A DNA stretch of 64,000 nt from Acanthornis magna (Eukaryota; Chordata; Aves; Passeriformes; Acanthizidae): positions 2,914,001 through 2,978,000 of the forward strand of contig JAWUZG010000016.1 in NCBI GenBank assembly GCA_036785705.1. Reading direction: 5' to 3'. A model generated the notes under the pieces. The model had not been told where the DNA came from. It saw only the letters and a program-made list of their open reading frames with translations, and made no database searches. Position 1 is the first letter of the stretch. Every line of letters begins with the position of its first letter. The translations under genes and the position numbers were made by a program. This document shows positions 1-13,874 of this stretch, piece after piece.

Positions 1-3000
1 GGTTTGGACTTTCCCAAGCTGACCTCTGATGATTTTGCTCCTGTCACCCAATTTCTAGAATATCGCTTTGCTTTAAAATCCTTGAGGGGGAGGGAGTGGG
101 GTGGCAGGGGTGAATTATGTGTGGAGTGTTGTAAGGTAAAAGGGAAAAGGGAAACACAACGCTGCGGTGAGTACCACACAGTGCATCAACTAACGCCATC
201 CACAGCAACCACTGCGGTGCTGCTGTGGTGAGGGCCAAAAACAGGATCCTCACAGCCCTCCTTGGGCAGCACGCCATGGACAGGCAGTGGGGGGAACAGG
301 GCAAGGTAACACAATGCCAAAATCAGTGTGAGAAAACCGGGAGGCCTCGTGGAGCTGTGTGACTGTGGTCACACTGGTGGGACCGACAAGCTTCTCCTGA
401 TGGTCCAGGCAAGGACTAACCAAATCCTGGCCTAAAGGTCTGAAGTCTGACTTAATATGAGCCATAAAAGGATACTGTACATTAGGGATATGTCATCCAG
501 GAAATGTCTAAAGATAGCTTTACATGAAATGAACATGGGGTGATGACAACGACTGCCACGAACGTGCGACCTTAGGATAAGGATGAAAAATTAATCAATT
601 AAAAATGTATAATAAGAGATAGCAGCCACTGAGGAAGTGCACTGCACAGTGCAAAGGGCTGATTGAGTACCAGGGAGCAGCTGTGGCTCAGCTCTCCCAC
701 CTTGAGCTGCTGTGTCACGTAAGCTCTGGTACTGATGTTAGATTACTGTCCCATCCCCATTTCAAGTGCTGGGGTGAGCCCTGTGCTGTCCAGAGCTGTG
801 TGAAAGAGCTGTGCAATGGCAGGGAGCAGGAAAAGGACATTTCCTAGCTGGACTGTGGTCAGTGGATAATGGTCAACAGTGGAGATGGGTCCCATCTCTG
901 GAGCACAACAAGTACTGGAGAATCTGTTGTGATTAATGGGGCTGTGAGAGACCTTGAGAGATCTCTGGTTGTGGAGGGTGAGGTATTGCCCTGTTTCCCT
1001 GGAGCTCCCCACAAACTGAGAGCTGTTACTGCTTGACCACAGCCCTGCTGGCATTTATGCTGACAGCAGCAGCTCACACAACCCCACAAAGAGAATGATC
1101 AGCTCAGGGGAAGGGATGGGTTAAAAAGGAGGGGGAAATGATGATCTCAAGAGAAACCTGGAGCAGCAGAAAACCACAGAGGCTGCGACGTGCAGGGAAG
1201 ATGGAAAGGAGGAGGAAAGGCTGAAGGCAACAGAGCAGCCGTGGGGAGGTCAGGGCGGCAGAGTGGCTGAAGAACATGGAAGTTGCAGGGCACGACATGG
1301 TTTATGTTTTATGCAGAGATAACAGTAGATTTGAGTATAATTAACTTAAAAGTCAATACTGCCCTTTACATGATAGGAACACAGATCTGCAGAGAAACAG
1401 GCTTCATTATTTTTCCTGCTTACAGGATGACCTACTCGCAGGGAAAGTCACTCTCTGGCTGGCTCTTGTAAGGTAGCGGAGGTGACAACAACTGTCCATT
1501 TTGGCAAAAAGGGAAAAGGTTATTTTAAATGGGCCACAGGAGATGTTGTTCTCTTTTGTTCCTCCTGAGCTAAAAGGAAAGACAAGAGCACACAAATGGA
1601 GAGCAGGAGGGAGGAGGTGCAGAGACAGAAGAGACAGCGGCTGTTGTGGTGCTGACTCTTCCTCTCCATCTCATTGTGAAAGAAAGGGCACAGCTCACGC
1701 TCTTACCATTTCCTCTGAGGTGATTTGTACCAGCATTGGGCTGGTCAGGGCACTGCTCAGCCTTCCTGAGCACCCTTGCAGTACTCTAACAAAAATGCAA
1801 TCTTGGCTGCCGAATCCAAACTCTGAAATTGGGGCACAAGCAGATGGAGAAGAGAGGAGGAAACAGGGAGAGGGAAGAAAGAAAACAAGAAACTGAAGCC
1901 CAACAATGAAGATATCGGCTAGATTCTTTCCTTCAATTTCCCTAACTACATAACTTTTCTGAAATTAAGTAGATCACATCCATTTTAGTAACTCAGTTAG
2001 TTCTGGGATGAGAAATGAGTGGACAGGGCAGACCTGAGAGTTAACAGCTCCCCTAGAAATCTATTTACGTCACCTAGTGCCCACTGCAGACCCAATATGG
2101 GCAGAAACCCCACTCATTCATTTTTAATGACCTTTTAGTTTGCCATATGAATCTACAGAACCCTGAGTCCGTGACAGCAGCCCTTTTGCTCTAACCAACT
2201 CCGTGGTTTTTTAATAATCTCATTACTTTTATTTACAAAAAAAGCTTGTCAGAAGGACTGAGTTCAGCCCTGGGTAACCCCAAATACCTTATATGTGTTG
2301 ATTTTCACCCCTCTCTATTCAGCCACGGTTAGTTCTTCCATAATTTAATGTAGTGGACTCTTACAACTGCTGCAGTTAGAAGCACCCAAGAAAGCCCCCA
2401 CTGCCCATGGCTGGAGCCTGTGTTTGGGGCATTTTGTTCGTGGTGGTTTTGCATGATAGGCTGAGGGTCAGAGCTGCTAACTCCTCTCTCCCTACATTTC
2501 ATTGGTGTCAGTCCCATCTCAGCCATCCCAGCACAAACACTTACTGTAAGTGTTCAAACGCAAGGAAAAATAAGTTGTTAAAATATTGACCCTGCAGTAC
2601 GGAGTGAAGCAGAGAGTCTCCTGAGAAATCCTCCTCTGCTGCATTTTATTAAACAAAAATAACTCGCAGACACCAGAGAGACGAATATTTGCCCAGGCCC
2701 CAGTGAAGAGATTTGATTTGTATTCTATTCTTGCCTCTTTCCTGTGAAGGAAGGAGGATTAAAACACCTCCCCAGGTGGACAGCAGGGTCTGAACAGGGC
2801 CCAGTGTCCAGGTGAGGGAGCTGACAGCCAGGGATGGTGCTGGGGCTGGTGGGGGAGAAGGGTCAGGGGCAAAGGAAAGCAGACAGGCTTGCTGCATCAC
2901 TCAGTGACACACCTGCGTGAAGTCACCCCAAGGACTGGAACCCCCCAGAACATTTTATACTTAACATTATGCCAACAGAACTGAAAGAGAGCTAAACAGA

Positions 3001-6000
3001 CATTTGCTCCCAGTCCCTGTAAACCTTCATGGGTCAGGTTGGTCTTTGTTTTTGCTTTGGAACCATCATTTCACTTAATAAGCTGGTCATTGCTCCAAGA
3101 GGCGCCTCAGAGCTGAAAGTCTGTTAAAGCTGAGGAGCAGAGGTAGGCAAAGAGAACACCAGCCCAAGAATGAAACCAGTAGTTCTTGACAGAACTAAAT
3201 CATTACTTAATACCTTTTAAATGCATTTTTTCCCCAAGTGTAGAGTCCAAGAATTAAATCAAAGTTATCTAGAGACTAAAGTGTATTGGTCTTTCTAGTT
3301 TCTCCCCAAGCCCCCAGAGATGACACATGTGACACTGGGAGTTCAATGGCAAACACAGAAAGACACCAGCCCATTTTAGTCCATTTCTTGCTCTTCCATG
3401 GAAATACCCACTTTAAGTCTCTTTGCTTCTTACCTCTCAGGCAGATTCATCTGCAGCTTAACTTTGGAAGGTTACCTTGGGGAAATTATTTAGTATCGTG
3501 CTGTATTTGGGATGTTCAGGATTTTGCAGTGAGGGTTGACCCATTCCTGTATTAAATAAGGGGTCATCAGTATGTTTTCAAACTATTCAAGCATCAATGC
3601 AACCTGAAGTGGTCCTTCCTCACACATCCAGGCCAAACCCAGCCCAGAGCTGCAGCTGCCAAGGTGGAAAGCATGGCAGCTACCTAATTCTTGGTCATCA
3701 GCTAAAATAACAAATCACAAGGCAAAGCCCAGGTATGATTTTTGCCATTGCCATTCAGAATGAACGCCTGCTTTTGGGTCACTAAAAGCCCTTCTTTATT
3801 TCAATTACTTATTTCCTAGGTTATTACCAAATCTCTTTATTCCCTCTCATGCAAGAATTGCAAGAGGGATTTTTATTTAGGTGTCAGATAGATGGGATAT
3901 CCCTGGGAGAGCTGGGAAGCCCAGGATTCTACAAAGGTGGAACTGAAATGGGTTTCCACTGGCCAGCACCGGCTGAGACTTTGCCCGCGGTGTCTGGGGA
4001 AGCTGAGACGCCTCAAAGGAGCTGCTTTCCTCCTGGACGTGAAGCGTTTCCAAGAAAAGGACGTTCTGTTCTCCGCCACCTCTAAAAACAACACATCTGA
4101 TATTTTTAAATTGTTTATTGGGCACAGTGCTGATTTAATTGGGTGTTTGCAATAGCAGGAGCTGTGTGCCGCTGGCCCTAGCCAGGAGCCAGAAGGTTTC
4201 CCCCATGCCACTGACACTGCCAGGCCTCCCTGGCTCACAGAAAACCCCTTCCCAATCAGTCCGTACTAAACCTCCTTATTGTGATTCTGTGACCACCTCC
4301 AGCTGGGGTGAAACCGCTGTGAGAAGTTGTCTCGGAGTCTGAAATCATGCACAAAATCACCTTTCTTTAATTTCACTGTAATTATCAAAAATTGTCTTCC
4401 AAGTCCTATTGTAACCACAGAATAGAAAGAGTTCAGGTAAAAGTCTTCTCACTGCATTTACCAGAATAACGGTGCTGCAGTACTGTGGTACTGGAAACTA
4501 TTATAAGGAAAGCTCATTAAATTTCATTGCAGAAGTGACCAGATATGAAATGTATAGAGCAAAATAATTTCAAGGAAAGATCCTACAAGATCCCATTTCA
4601 GGAAAATTAAAATGCAGCTGTTTCCATCTGGGAATTGAAGGGAAGACTTTGCCTATGTAGTTACAATGCTAAAGCAAATACTAGAAAAATACAGAAATAG
4701 TCTTTGTAATAATTAAATAAAGTCATGGCTAATTAAGGGACTGCTTACACAAAATACACTCAACAAAAACAAGGTTAAAAATGCAATATTAAGACATAAA
4801 TACACAAAAGTGAAATTCTAAATTAAGTCAACTCTTTGGTTAATGCAGTTCTTATAAAAATTACACTTTTCCAGATAGATACCTAATTCCCAGCATTTCA
4901 TTTTTCTGTGCATCAGTCTATAAAGTGAGAATGAATAAATGATTGTTTACACAGTTTAATTAATGCTCCATATCTCACATCCACAGATGTGGGACTCGTG
5001 GCATCCAGCAATGTGAACAAGCTGCCAGGTCTCCATTTCACTACGGCTGTCCTTCTTCCTGTCATCCTGCACGGTCCAAAGTCACTTCTGCAGGGGAATT
5101 GGTGATGTTTATGTCCCCCTACCCCATTCTTTCCCCAAAACCAAAACCAAATAACCTGCCATGAAGTCTGTGTCAGCTTTCTCTCCGCCGCTGCCCTTCC
5201 ACACAAGAAGATGGGCGGCTGCCTTAGCCCAGGGATGGCAGGGTTTGTGTCTGAGCCCATCACCCACCCACAGCAAAGGGACAGAACTGACAGGGAATGC
5301 ACACGCCAGGCACCACAGAAAACAAAACAGGAGGCCAATGGGAGAAATGTGTGACAGAGAAAAGGATGGAGGAGGCAAAAATTGAGGAAAGAAAAGGGAA
5401 ACTAAGAAAAGTACTTGTTCATCTTGAGGAGGAGGCACTGGCCCCTGGAAAACTCCTTGTTAGACAAAGCCTTTCTTCTGTTTCCAAATTCCTCATGCAG
5501 AAATGTGGACAAGAAAAAATTTCCTCCTGCTCTTGACAAAACAAATTGGGATGTGCCCTATAAGAAAAGCTACTGAAAGAAAGTCAGCATTGGCACAAGA
5601 ACAAATGTGTCTGAGCTGACCACGAATGTGTTTAAGGTGGCAGCGAGAAGCGTGGCTCTGGGGCGGGAAAGGACAGGAGCTTAATTGAGTTTGGAAAGGA
5701 TCTTGATGCATTCATTAAAGGGATTATAGAGTGTGATCACCTCTGAAGACAGAGTCGTTTCAGCAGTACCCAAGACCCCCATTTCTGTTCGCAAATCCCA
5801 CTGTACTTTCTTTGCCTCACTTTTGTCAACTTCTCGTATTTTCATGGACCCACACTTCCAGCACCATGTTTCTGGAATAAAGAACCAAAGCACAAAAAAA
5901 AATGGATGCTATTAATGCAATGCCACACAATTTTATATTCTTATACGGTTAAGACCAACTCTTCCACTTAGGAATATAGGGCCTACCAAGGGCTGCGAGA

Positions 6001-6910
6001 GTACATACAGATCCATCCCAAAATAATGCTTTCTGTATATTTCAGGAATGAGACTTAACTATACTTAGGATAAGGAATTTGTCTTCATGTGATGAGCCTG
6101 ACCTCATCTTCTACAAAGGGAGAAGTTGTGAGCAAGCAGACACTCCTCTCCTCTGCAAGGTCCAAATCACCAGTATATTTCATATATTTAAAGTACTGAT
6201 CTGGGACCCATTGCCGTAGTGTCTGGGTGCCTCATAGTCTGCCTAAAAATAAACAAATATCAGTTACCCAAGTGGGTGACTCATAATCATACATGAGCCC
6301 CTTCCAGTGTGAGCAGATTGGCTGGTTAATTAACTTGAAATCTGACTAACAGATGATCCTAATAAAATCCTCAAACTACCATCAAACCACTTTAATTAGT
6401 ATGTGTAAAAGGGTCAAAGTGCACAAAGATAGTAAACTAATCACCTCTTCCCTCATACATCCTGTGCTAGGAAACATTCCCTGTTCCCATACCAGAATTG
6501 ATCCATATTGACAAGAAACGCTCATAGAGCTCTTTCTGTCCTACATTCAAAATATGGGCAGAAGGGCAGGTTTTCCTCACAGTACCACTGAAAACCTTTC
6601 ACCAAGGTGTGAACCCAGCATAAAATTCAATCCACTCTTGAAATACTCACCACAATGCTCATACCGTGTGTTGCTGATGATTCTGATAACTTAACTTCAC
6701 CTTCCATCCCCTCCACACTCCTAAAAAATACACGGTCTGTTGAGAGAATCCTTCTGTATCTTGATCTTGTAGGAAGTGTTTTCTTAAATAACACAAGTAT
6801 TTCAAAATTAAAATATTTTTGAATGAGCGGAGCCCATTGGGATTTGATAAGTGCCTAATTTCCTTGAGTTAAGCTTTTTGTTTTTAGAACTCCTGTCTAC
6901 CTATAGGTAT

Positions 6911-6922
6911 ACACACACACAC
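6911..6922 (+). repeat. Short (AC)6 microsatellite in a TA/CA-rich stretch
   Basis: Six AC units, followed by degenerate TATA/CATA sequence to about 6975. Confidence 0.85.
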
Positions 6923-7200
6923 GAATATGTACCTATCTAAATACAGATATATACAGGTATACATGTAGATATATAGGACCACATGGAACTCTCTTTGCCA
7001 AGCCAGACTCATCCCAGAGGGAGCTTTGCTGGCAAGCACAGGAGCCTTTGTTGTCCTTTGACTCAGCAGCAGCCCTCTCAGTGCCAGCAACATTAGTTTT
7101 GTTACTATTCAAAAATGCAGAAAAAAAAATCTGGGCTTAATTTCCTTAAAAAGGCACCAAACTCAATTGTTCCAAGAAAAATAAAGTTCATCTTTGAAGG

Positions 7201-7215
7201 AAAAAAAAAAAAAAA
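7201..7215 (+). repeat. A15 tract, 15 bp after an AATAAA
   Basis: An AATAAA hexamer at 7180-7185 is followed 15 bp later by fifteen A. The spacing resembles a copied mRNA tail, but the upstream sequence shows no recognisable coding remnant. Confidence 0.8.
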
Positions 7216-9375
7216 CCAACACAAAACAACCAAACATATCGACAGATCTTGTGGCATCTCTATGAAGTGTTACAGCTGTCCACCTTCAAAACAAACTGGA
7301 AGTTTAAACTCAAGTCCTATTCCACATGCTGCTTGATTTCCATTCTAAACAGCTCCTCTGGGCTGGAGCGGGAAGCAAGGGGGATCCTGACAGACACTCC
7401 TTATCTATAATCATCTGCTATAATTGCACTTTCCTTTAGCTGGCTCTGGCATTTTCCAGGCTAAACCCCACCATTCACATGCAGGGAAGACTCTTTGGAA
7501 GTCAATACAGAACTGCTGCTCTAAAGCCATCCTGAATTGACTTTTTCAGCCTCCCCGCAGGTGCCAGCCATGGTTGCTTTTTGACATCCCTGCATTACGT
7601 TGGCTTTGTGTGTACAAATGAGTGAAGTTGTTCCCTAGTGACTGATTTGAAGAGACTTATTACTACCAACAGCTGCAGGAACTCTCTTTTTTGCTCAAGA
7701 CATAAAAATGTGTGGTTTGGAAACAAAGAACCAGACTGGCAGAGTAAAATACACTGAAGCTGATGAGAAAACTCCTGCCAGATTCAGTGGGAGCAGAAGC
7801 TCACCTTTTCTCCTGGAAGCTGACAGGTGTGTGCAGTTGTGCCTCGGATTTGGGGGTTCTTTCCAGTTCACACTTCCAGGGTCTGACTGTGCAGCCCTGC
7901 AGCACTCGCACGCAGCAGGATCAGGTGTAAAACCAGAGCTAACATCACGAAGAGGTCTCGTATCTCCGGCAGTCCCAGAATTTTTCTGCTCAGAATTACA
8001 TTCTGGCCAGCACTGTTTGATGAATGAGAAAAACATCTGGTCTTGTAACTGCTCCTGTGGGCTCCATGGAGCTGAACTGAGGCGACTCTTTACAGCTAAA
8101 TGCGCACGTTCAATGCTCCTCTCGGTGTTGCTACTTGAGTTTTCTATCAGCATTCCAAAATGTGTGAAAACAAAGATAATTCAGGTTTTCACCTTACTTT
8201 ATTGACTGTTTCAAAGTGGTGTTCACCAGTGCCTGCATAATTACCTAAGTGAGAAAATACAACAAACACCTTTCAAGCTGCAGGACTGCACCAGTGGATG
8301 AGCTGTGCATATCATTTGTACTGTGAAAAACAGTGTTGAAGGAAGTAGGGTTTTGTGCTAAGTTATCCATCAAAAGTTTTTGATTTTGGATTTTTTTGGT
8401 GGAGTTACGAAAGTACGTGAAAACAAATGGAAAAATGTGCTGTAGAGGCAAACACAATGCTCACCACAAAACCCATCCCAAAGAAAAAATAATTCCCAAC
8501 ATTGTGCTGTGTGGGTTTTGTTTCAGGGACCATAATTAGCATGAATAGCATGAACATGCAGTTCTCTGACTTGACAGGAGTCTGAACAAAGGCAATAAAA
8601 TCTTCATGTTGGTGGGGTTTTTGCCTTTTATTTTAAGATGGTTGTGAATTCCATGGGATATTTTCAGCCTGGTGTTGGGAAAGTGGTAAAAAATGCAGGC
8701 AGTTTTGTGTGCTACACCTGACCCTTTTCTCTCCACTGCATGCTTTTCTGGATATATAATTGCAGTTTCCTTTTGTGCTTCCTTCTTACTCTAGAAAAGA
8801 TTTACACAGAGCTACAAGGGAAAAAAATTAGCTAATTTTACATGAAAATAGCAGCAAAGCCAATTATACAGTAGATGTGGTCAAATCTATCCAATGAACA
8901 CATGAGAAAAATAGACACATTTTAATTATTTTGAGTAAAAGCAGTGTGATGCTGGAACTGGTATCATCCTTTCATCATTAGCAAAGGCTCCCAGTCTTTT
9001 CTGGGGATCAGTGTTGTCTCTATGTAATGAGGATTTCTCATTTGATAAAGGTATGTACACCCCTGTCATTGAGCTGGGGCTTTTTTCTACTTCATGTAAG
9101 TAAAGCAGAAGATGAAGTAAGAAAGGAGATGGCACAGAAACACAGATGACTTTAAAAGGCATTCAAACTACAAGTTTATTTCTGTCTAAAATATGACATT
9201 TGTGCCAATGCACCGTGTGCTGTGACCATTACACAGCAATAAAGGGAATTCTGCCATGAATGTTGCTAAAGAAAAATAGTTTCTATTGTAACTCCCACCT
9301 TGGGAATTGTATCTGGATTAGTTTTTTGAATGGAGGGGGTTTATTCTTGCTTTTAAAGTTCCTATGTAAAAAATA

Positions 9376-9458
9376 CCTTTCTTTTTTTTCTTTTTTTTTT
9401 TTTTTCTTTTTTCTTTTTTCTTTTTTCTGGGGGGGGGGGGGGGGGGGGGTGGGGGGGG
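9376..9458 (+). repeat. Polypyrimidine tract joined to a 21-G run
   Basis: About 53 nt of pure C/T, mostly T, end at 9428. They are followed by 21 G (9429-9449), one T, and 8 G (9451-9458). The strand asymmetry switches abruptly from pyrimidine to purine. Confidence 0.97.
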
Positions 9459-9674
9459 TTCCTTGGTTTCAATGCCTGAAAAGAAATGCCTCCCTTTTGC
9501 TTGGTGAAGGCCTGTGGTGGAGCAATGCCCCACGCTTAGGGGTCTGCCCATGCCAGTATCCTCAGGATAGGCCTTTCCCTTTGGTTCGCTGGGGGAAGAG
9601 CTCCCCATTTCTCCCTCCCCTTCTCTCTGCTCCCAGGAGCTCAGAGATGCTTCTCCCATTTGAATACTTCATCC

Positions 9675-9763
9675 ACTGCTCATCTGCCAAGCAATTCCCA
9701 CAGGATCCAGAGGATCTCCACAGTCCCTTCCAACCCAAACCACTCCATGATTCCGTGATATGA
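9675..9763 (+). mobile_element. CR1 LINE, short 3'-end fragment
   Basis: The last part reads CCCTTCCAACCCAAACCACT then CCATGATTCCGTGATATGA, the CR1 3' UTR and terminal repeat. The boundary on the 5' side is uncertain; the upstream 200 bp, next to the poly-G tract, are not clearly CR1. Confidence 0.85.
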
Positions 9764-12700
9764 CTTAACGCCATGGGTTTGGCCCCTCTCTCTGTCTGTA
9801 TCCTGAAGCAACAGGAGCAGTGAGTTTTCCCTTCAGAGGCTGCATCGGTGCCCTCCGGCACACAACGTTACACTCCAGCCCTGCAGTCACACATGCTCTG
9901 GACCATTCCAGCCCATGGACATCAGACTTTGCTCCAAATGGAAGCAATTCCCAGGTGCTGCACATTGGCAGCTGAACCAGATCAGAAATAGGATCTAAAG
10001 TCCATAGAGATTTCATGACTGAGAGAGTTTGGGACCTGGTTTTTGTGCTGATATGGTGACAGAGGGACTCGGAACACCTTGTGATCTCCTGGTCATGAAG
10101 AAAGGACTGTCCTACAGCACTGCTGCTGTTTGGGGTCACTGATGGCAGGCAGAAGGATTTCAAAAATCCGCTCCCAGCCCCGGTCCCTGTGATTCAGTAA
10201 GCAGCTGATCCTGCAACACCCATGCCAGCCCTGTAAGCCCCAGAGGCATGTCCCCTCCGTGGCAGGAGTGTGTCTGTGTGACACCCAGGCCATGCTGCCC
10301 TGCCTCACTCATTTCACAGCCCTGAAATACCTGCTGAGCACTGCCAGCACCAGCAAAACCACGTCAGTCCCCACACTGGTTTACAGCAGATGCACAAAAT
10401 CAGGCTTTGAGCACAATCCTGAGGTATTCTGGTACCTTGCCATGAGCAGTCTCTAAAGCTCCCTCACTCACTTGTCCTTCCGAAATTCAAGAGAGAAACT
10501 ACAGCCTGTCATCAGCCCCGATGATGGATTCTACCAATCCATCATCATCCAAATTTGACTTTGTTAGAGTCCTTCCCCAGGCATATTAAAGTTGTTGGTA
10601 CCTTTCTTCTCAGCAGACTTACACACCAAACAAACTGGCAGGTGCAGGTCAGGTTCAGGCAGGGGTCTCTCTGAACTCGCTGCACTGGGTTTTGGCACAG
10701 GCAGCCAAACCACCCTGATGAATTCCAGGGCTGTCCTGGTCTTTATCACCTGATTGTTCATGTTCCAGACCATTAGTGCTGGTCAGCATCTCCAGGCTGA
10801 CAGGCAAACAAGGTTTGTCCATGGGGGACATCAGAAGAGCAGCTGCTCCCCTGTTCATCGCTCTCCTCCCAGAGGACCATGCCATGACGAGGTCCAACAC
10901 AGATGGAAAGGCTGTCCTGCCTCCGGGCTTTAAATAAACCCTGAGTCTCAGTGCCATGGAGCCCTGCTTGGGATCTTCATACAGTAAAACAGACAAGTGC
11001 AATCAATCAAAGAAACAAGTAATACTGGGTACAGCAAAAACTTTGTTTTCTACAAACAACATTATAAAAGATGAGGCTCGATTCTTACCAGACACCCACA
11101 GAAAGACGAGTTGCTGCTCCTTTCCTGTCCTAGGAGTGGTAATGGCTCTTCATATTCATGGAACTGAAGGAGTAATACATCACTCAGTATTTCTGAGGTC
11201 CCTGAAATTTTGCCTCATTTGGTCAAATGAGTTAAAAATCTGAAGGGGACAGAGTGATGATATGAGCACATGGTGTCACTTGCATAGTAGCCATTTAGCC
11301 CAAGTCACAAACACCTTTCCTGTGACTTCTGGTCCTCTGTGGGAACTGAGGGCAGCAGGACATTTGCCACCTGGACCTTCTCACCATGGGAAGTTTTTCC
11401 GTGTACTGAACAAGAGCACAGCACAGCAAAGTGTGTGTCACAGACCTCAAATGGGACATCTCCATGTGGGCATGAATTCATCTCTATTTTTTCCCCTGCT
11501 GGCCCACTAACACCAGGGGGACAGTTCACCACCAGGGACTCCCATTCACTGCTACACAAGCAGGAACATCCCACAAAGCCTGGGGTGATCCATTGAGGCT
11601 TCAAACCACCACCACAGGACCTCCTGGAGCTCCTCTGACAAAGCCCTTGGTCTCTGTGGCTTAGTGGTTCTCATGAATATAAAGCTACCCCCCTTTCCTG
11701 CCCTCAGTTTTCTGGCTCTCACAGTAAGAGCAGAGCTTCAAAAAGCATGCAGAAGAGCACCCCAAAAACCTGAGGTTTGTTTCCTCGTTTTTTGTTTTGG
11801 TAGCAGAAATGTATATGAATTTGCAAGTGGTTGGTTGGTTCATGTTTTCACAAGGATAGCTTTTCCTTCCTGAGCATCCCCACCTTCCCCGATACAGATC
11901 ACACCTCTCGACAAACACCCTTAAGGAAATGCAGCTTATTGCACCCTCCTTCATCTGGAATATCTCGGACTGGCTCTTAAGAGATAGCAAGCAATGCCAG
12001 CAAAGTCCTTTTCAAGTGATACAACTGCATCAGCACTGGGACATTTGCCAGCACAGATATTCTTTGGCAAGAGAAGAGTGAAAAGCTACAGCTCCAACCA
12101 ACATAACAACACTGGCAAAACAGAAGCACAGACCATTGCATCCCTGATAGCATCTGTCTCCTCTGTCCCCCTGCCCTGGCCCCACTTTCTCCCACCATCA
12201 CTTACAAACACCCTTTTGGGTCGGCCCAGGAAGGGGAGGGATGTGCTGCTGCCTTCTCATGTAGATAAAATGTCTCATGTAAACAAGTCCAAAGGATCTG
12301 TGGCAGACGTGGTCTGTATGCTGCAAGTCCATTCAGTCACTCATCACCTCGTTGAGCCCCCAACCTGACAGCATCTCCTCACATCTCATCCCACTACAAA
12401 GGCTTTGTTTCAGAGGGGAAAGCTGTGGATGATCTTTGTGCAAGGAAAGATATGTGTTGGCTGATGGCTGCAGCGCTGCTGCTGCTTGGGCTGTGGGGCA
12501 CTGCTCTGAAGAGCCAGTTTGGCTGCAGCCCCATCACTTCAAAGAGCAGGGAACTTCCTGGGGGTGTTGGGGCTATTTCATCAGTAATGTTTGTCCCCCT
12601 ACCTCCTGCCTGTGAAAAAGGAGAGAAGTTCAATTCTGGACTCTGCGCTAATGCAACTGTAAAATGACAGTTTAAAAAAAGCTCAGAAAGGGGAAGCTGA

Positions 12701-13618
12701 GGGGTTGTTTCAGCAGCAGCCCTAGTCCAGCCTTGCTGCAGGGACCCAGGTGGGTTCCCCTGGGCGAGGACACGCTGACACCGTCACAGCTTCCATCGTG
12801 ATGCTCTGGCAGAGCAAAGAGCTCAGGGAGACTTGGCACAGCCTGGATGCAACTTCTAGAGCCTCTGCAGGCTCCCGCCTTGGCTCTCATTTTAGCAGTC
12901 AGCACATGGTGCAGTCTGACCGTGCCTGCAAGGAGCCTGTGCCATACATGCATGCAAGCAAACTGAGGAGCAGGTAGCAAAAACAAAGCATATGGAGTCA
13001 CATCTCTGCTGGCGTGCAGGTGAATCCTGATGACACACTCTAATCCTTCTTGTTAACATACCTAAATTTCTTACTACCATTTAGCAAGTTGATGCTATTT
13101 GGACAAAATGCCACAATCAACATATAAGTTGGCAGGCACAGCAAATTGAAAAGGCTTTGAATAATGTTGTTCCAATTCCTAGCTTGAAAGCTTATAGCTT
13201 ACAAACAACATAACATGTAACAACATTGTGTATTGATTTCATTAAATAATAGCATCGGGGGGGGGGAATTGCTCTGAATAGCGGCTTTTAGGAAAATCAC
13301 TTTATAGTCCATAGCATCTGATAAAAAACGGTGCTAGCAATCAAGACCAAGGGGAGAAAGAGCTGAATCAGAGGCCCTTGGGATGCAGTGCCAGTCTCTG
13401 CTGCAAGGGTGTGGGAATCCTGCAGCAAATTTTACTAATTCTCCTCCAGCCCTGCAGTAGCAGCATGTGACTGCAATCCCCCAGCCCCGCTCTGCCCTGC
13501 GTCCCCAAGAAGCACCGCTGAGATCCTTCATGGCCAGACACAGCATCAATCCTTCTGAGCAGCACTTGTGCTCAGGCTGGGCAGATTGTGCCACAATTAA
13601 TTGTGCCAGAACAAAATG
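9764..13618. other. Intergenic sequence between two CR1 fragments
   Basis: No gene or RNA recognised. Reading frames of 100-130 codons occur on both strands but none shows domain features or plausible splice borders with family similarity. Confidence 0.75.
13257..13266 (+). repeat. G10 homopolymer
   Basis: Ten G in an otherwise AT-rich neighbourhood. Confidence 0.9.
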
Positions 13619-13874
13619 CTTCAAACTAGAAGAGGAGAGATTTAGATCAGATGTTAGGAGGAAATTCTTTACTGTGAGGGTGGTGAGGCACTGGCACAGG
13701 TTGCGCAGAGAAGCTGTGGATGCCCCAGCCCTGGAGGTGTTGAAGGCCAGGCTGGATGAGGCTTTGAGCAGCCTGATCTAGTGAGAGGTGTCCCTGCCCA
13801 TGGCAGGGGCTTTGGAATTAGGTGGTCTTTAAGGTCCCTTCCAACCCAAGCCATTCCATGATTCTGTGATTTGG
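13619..13874 (+). mobile_element. CR1 LINE, 5'-truncated 3' end
   Basis: About 255 bp match the 3' end of avian CR1. The plus-strand frame gives RFRSDVRRKFFTVRVVRHW and later VLKARLDEALSSLI, the conserved C-terminal tail of the CR1 ORF2 protein. The 3' UTR follows, with a ggtccCTTCCAACCC stretch and a terminal CCATGATTCTGTGAT repeat. CR1 ends in a short ATTCTRTG-type repeat and not in poly(A), as here. It is 5' truncated and non-functional. Confidence 0.95.

Larger units (their letters stand above)
1..9375. other. Intergenic sequence, no gene recognised
   Basis: No frame here resembles a known protein; the longest, 165 codons at 7708-8205, overlaps an equally long antisense frame and has no recognisable motif. 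AT-rich stretches lie at about 4400-4900 and 6180-6480. If vertebrate synteny holds, this lies between RCOR1 and TRAF3. Confidence 0.75.

Noticed and set aside
9318..9659. Minus-strand frame with a poly-Pro/poly-Lys segment
   Set aside because: It is a translation of the poly-G and pyrimidine tract, not a protein.
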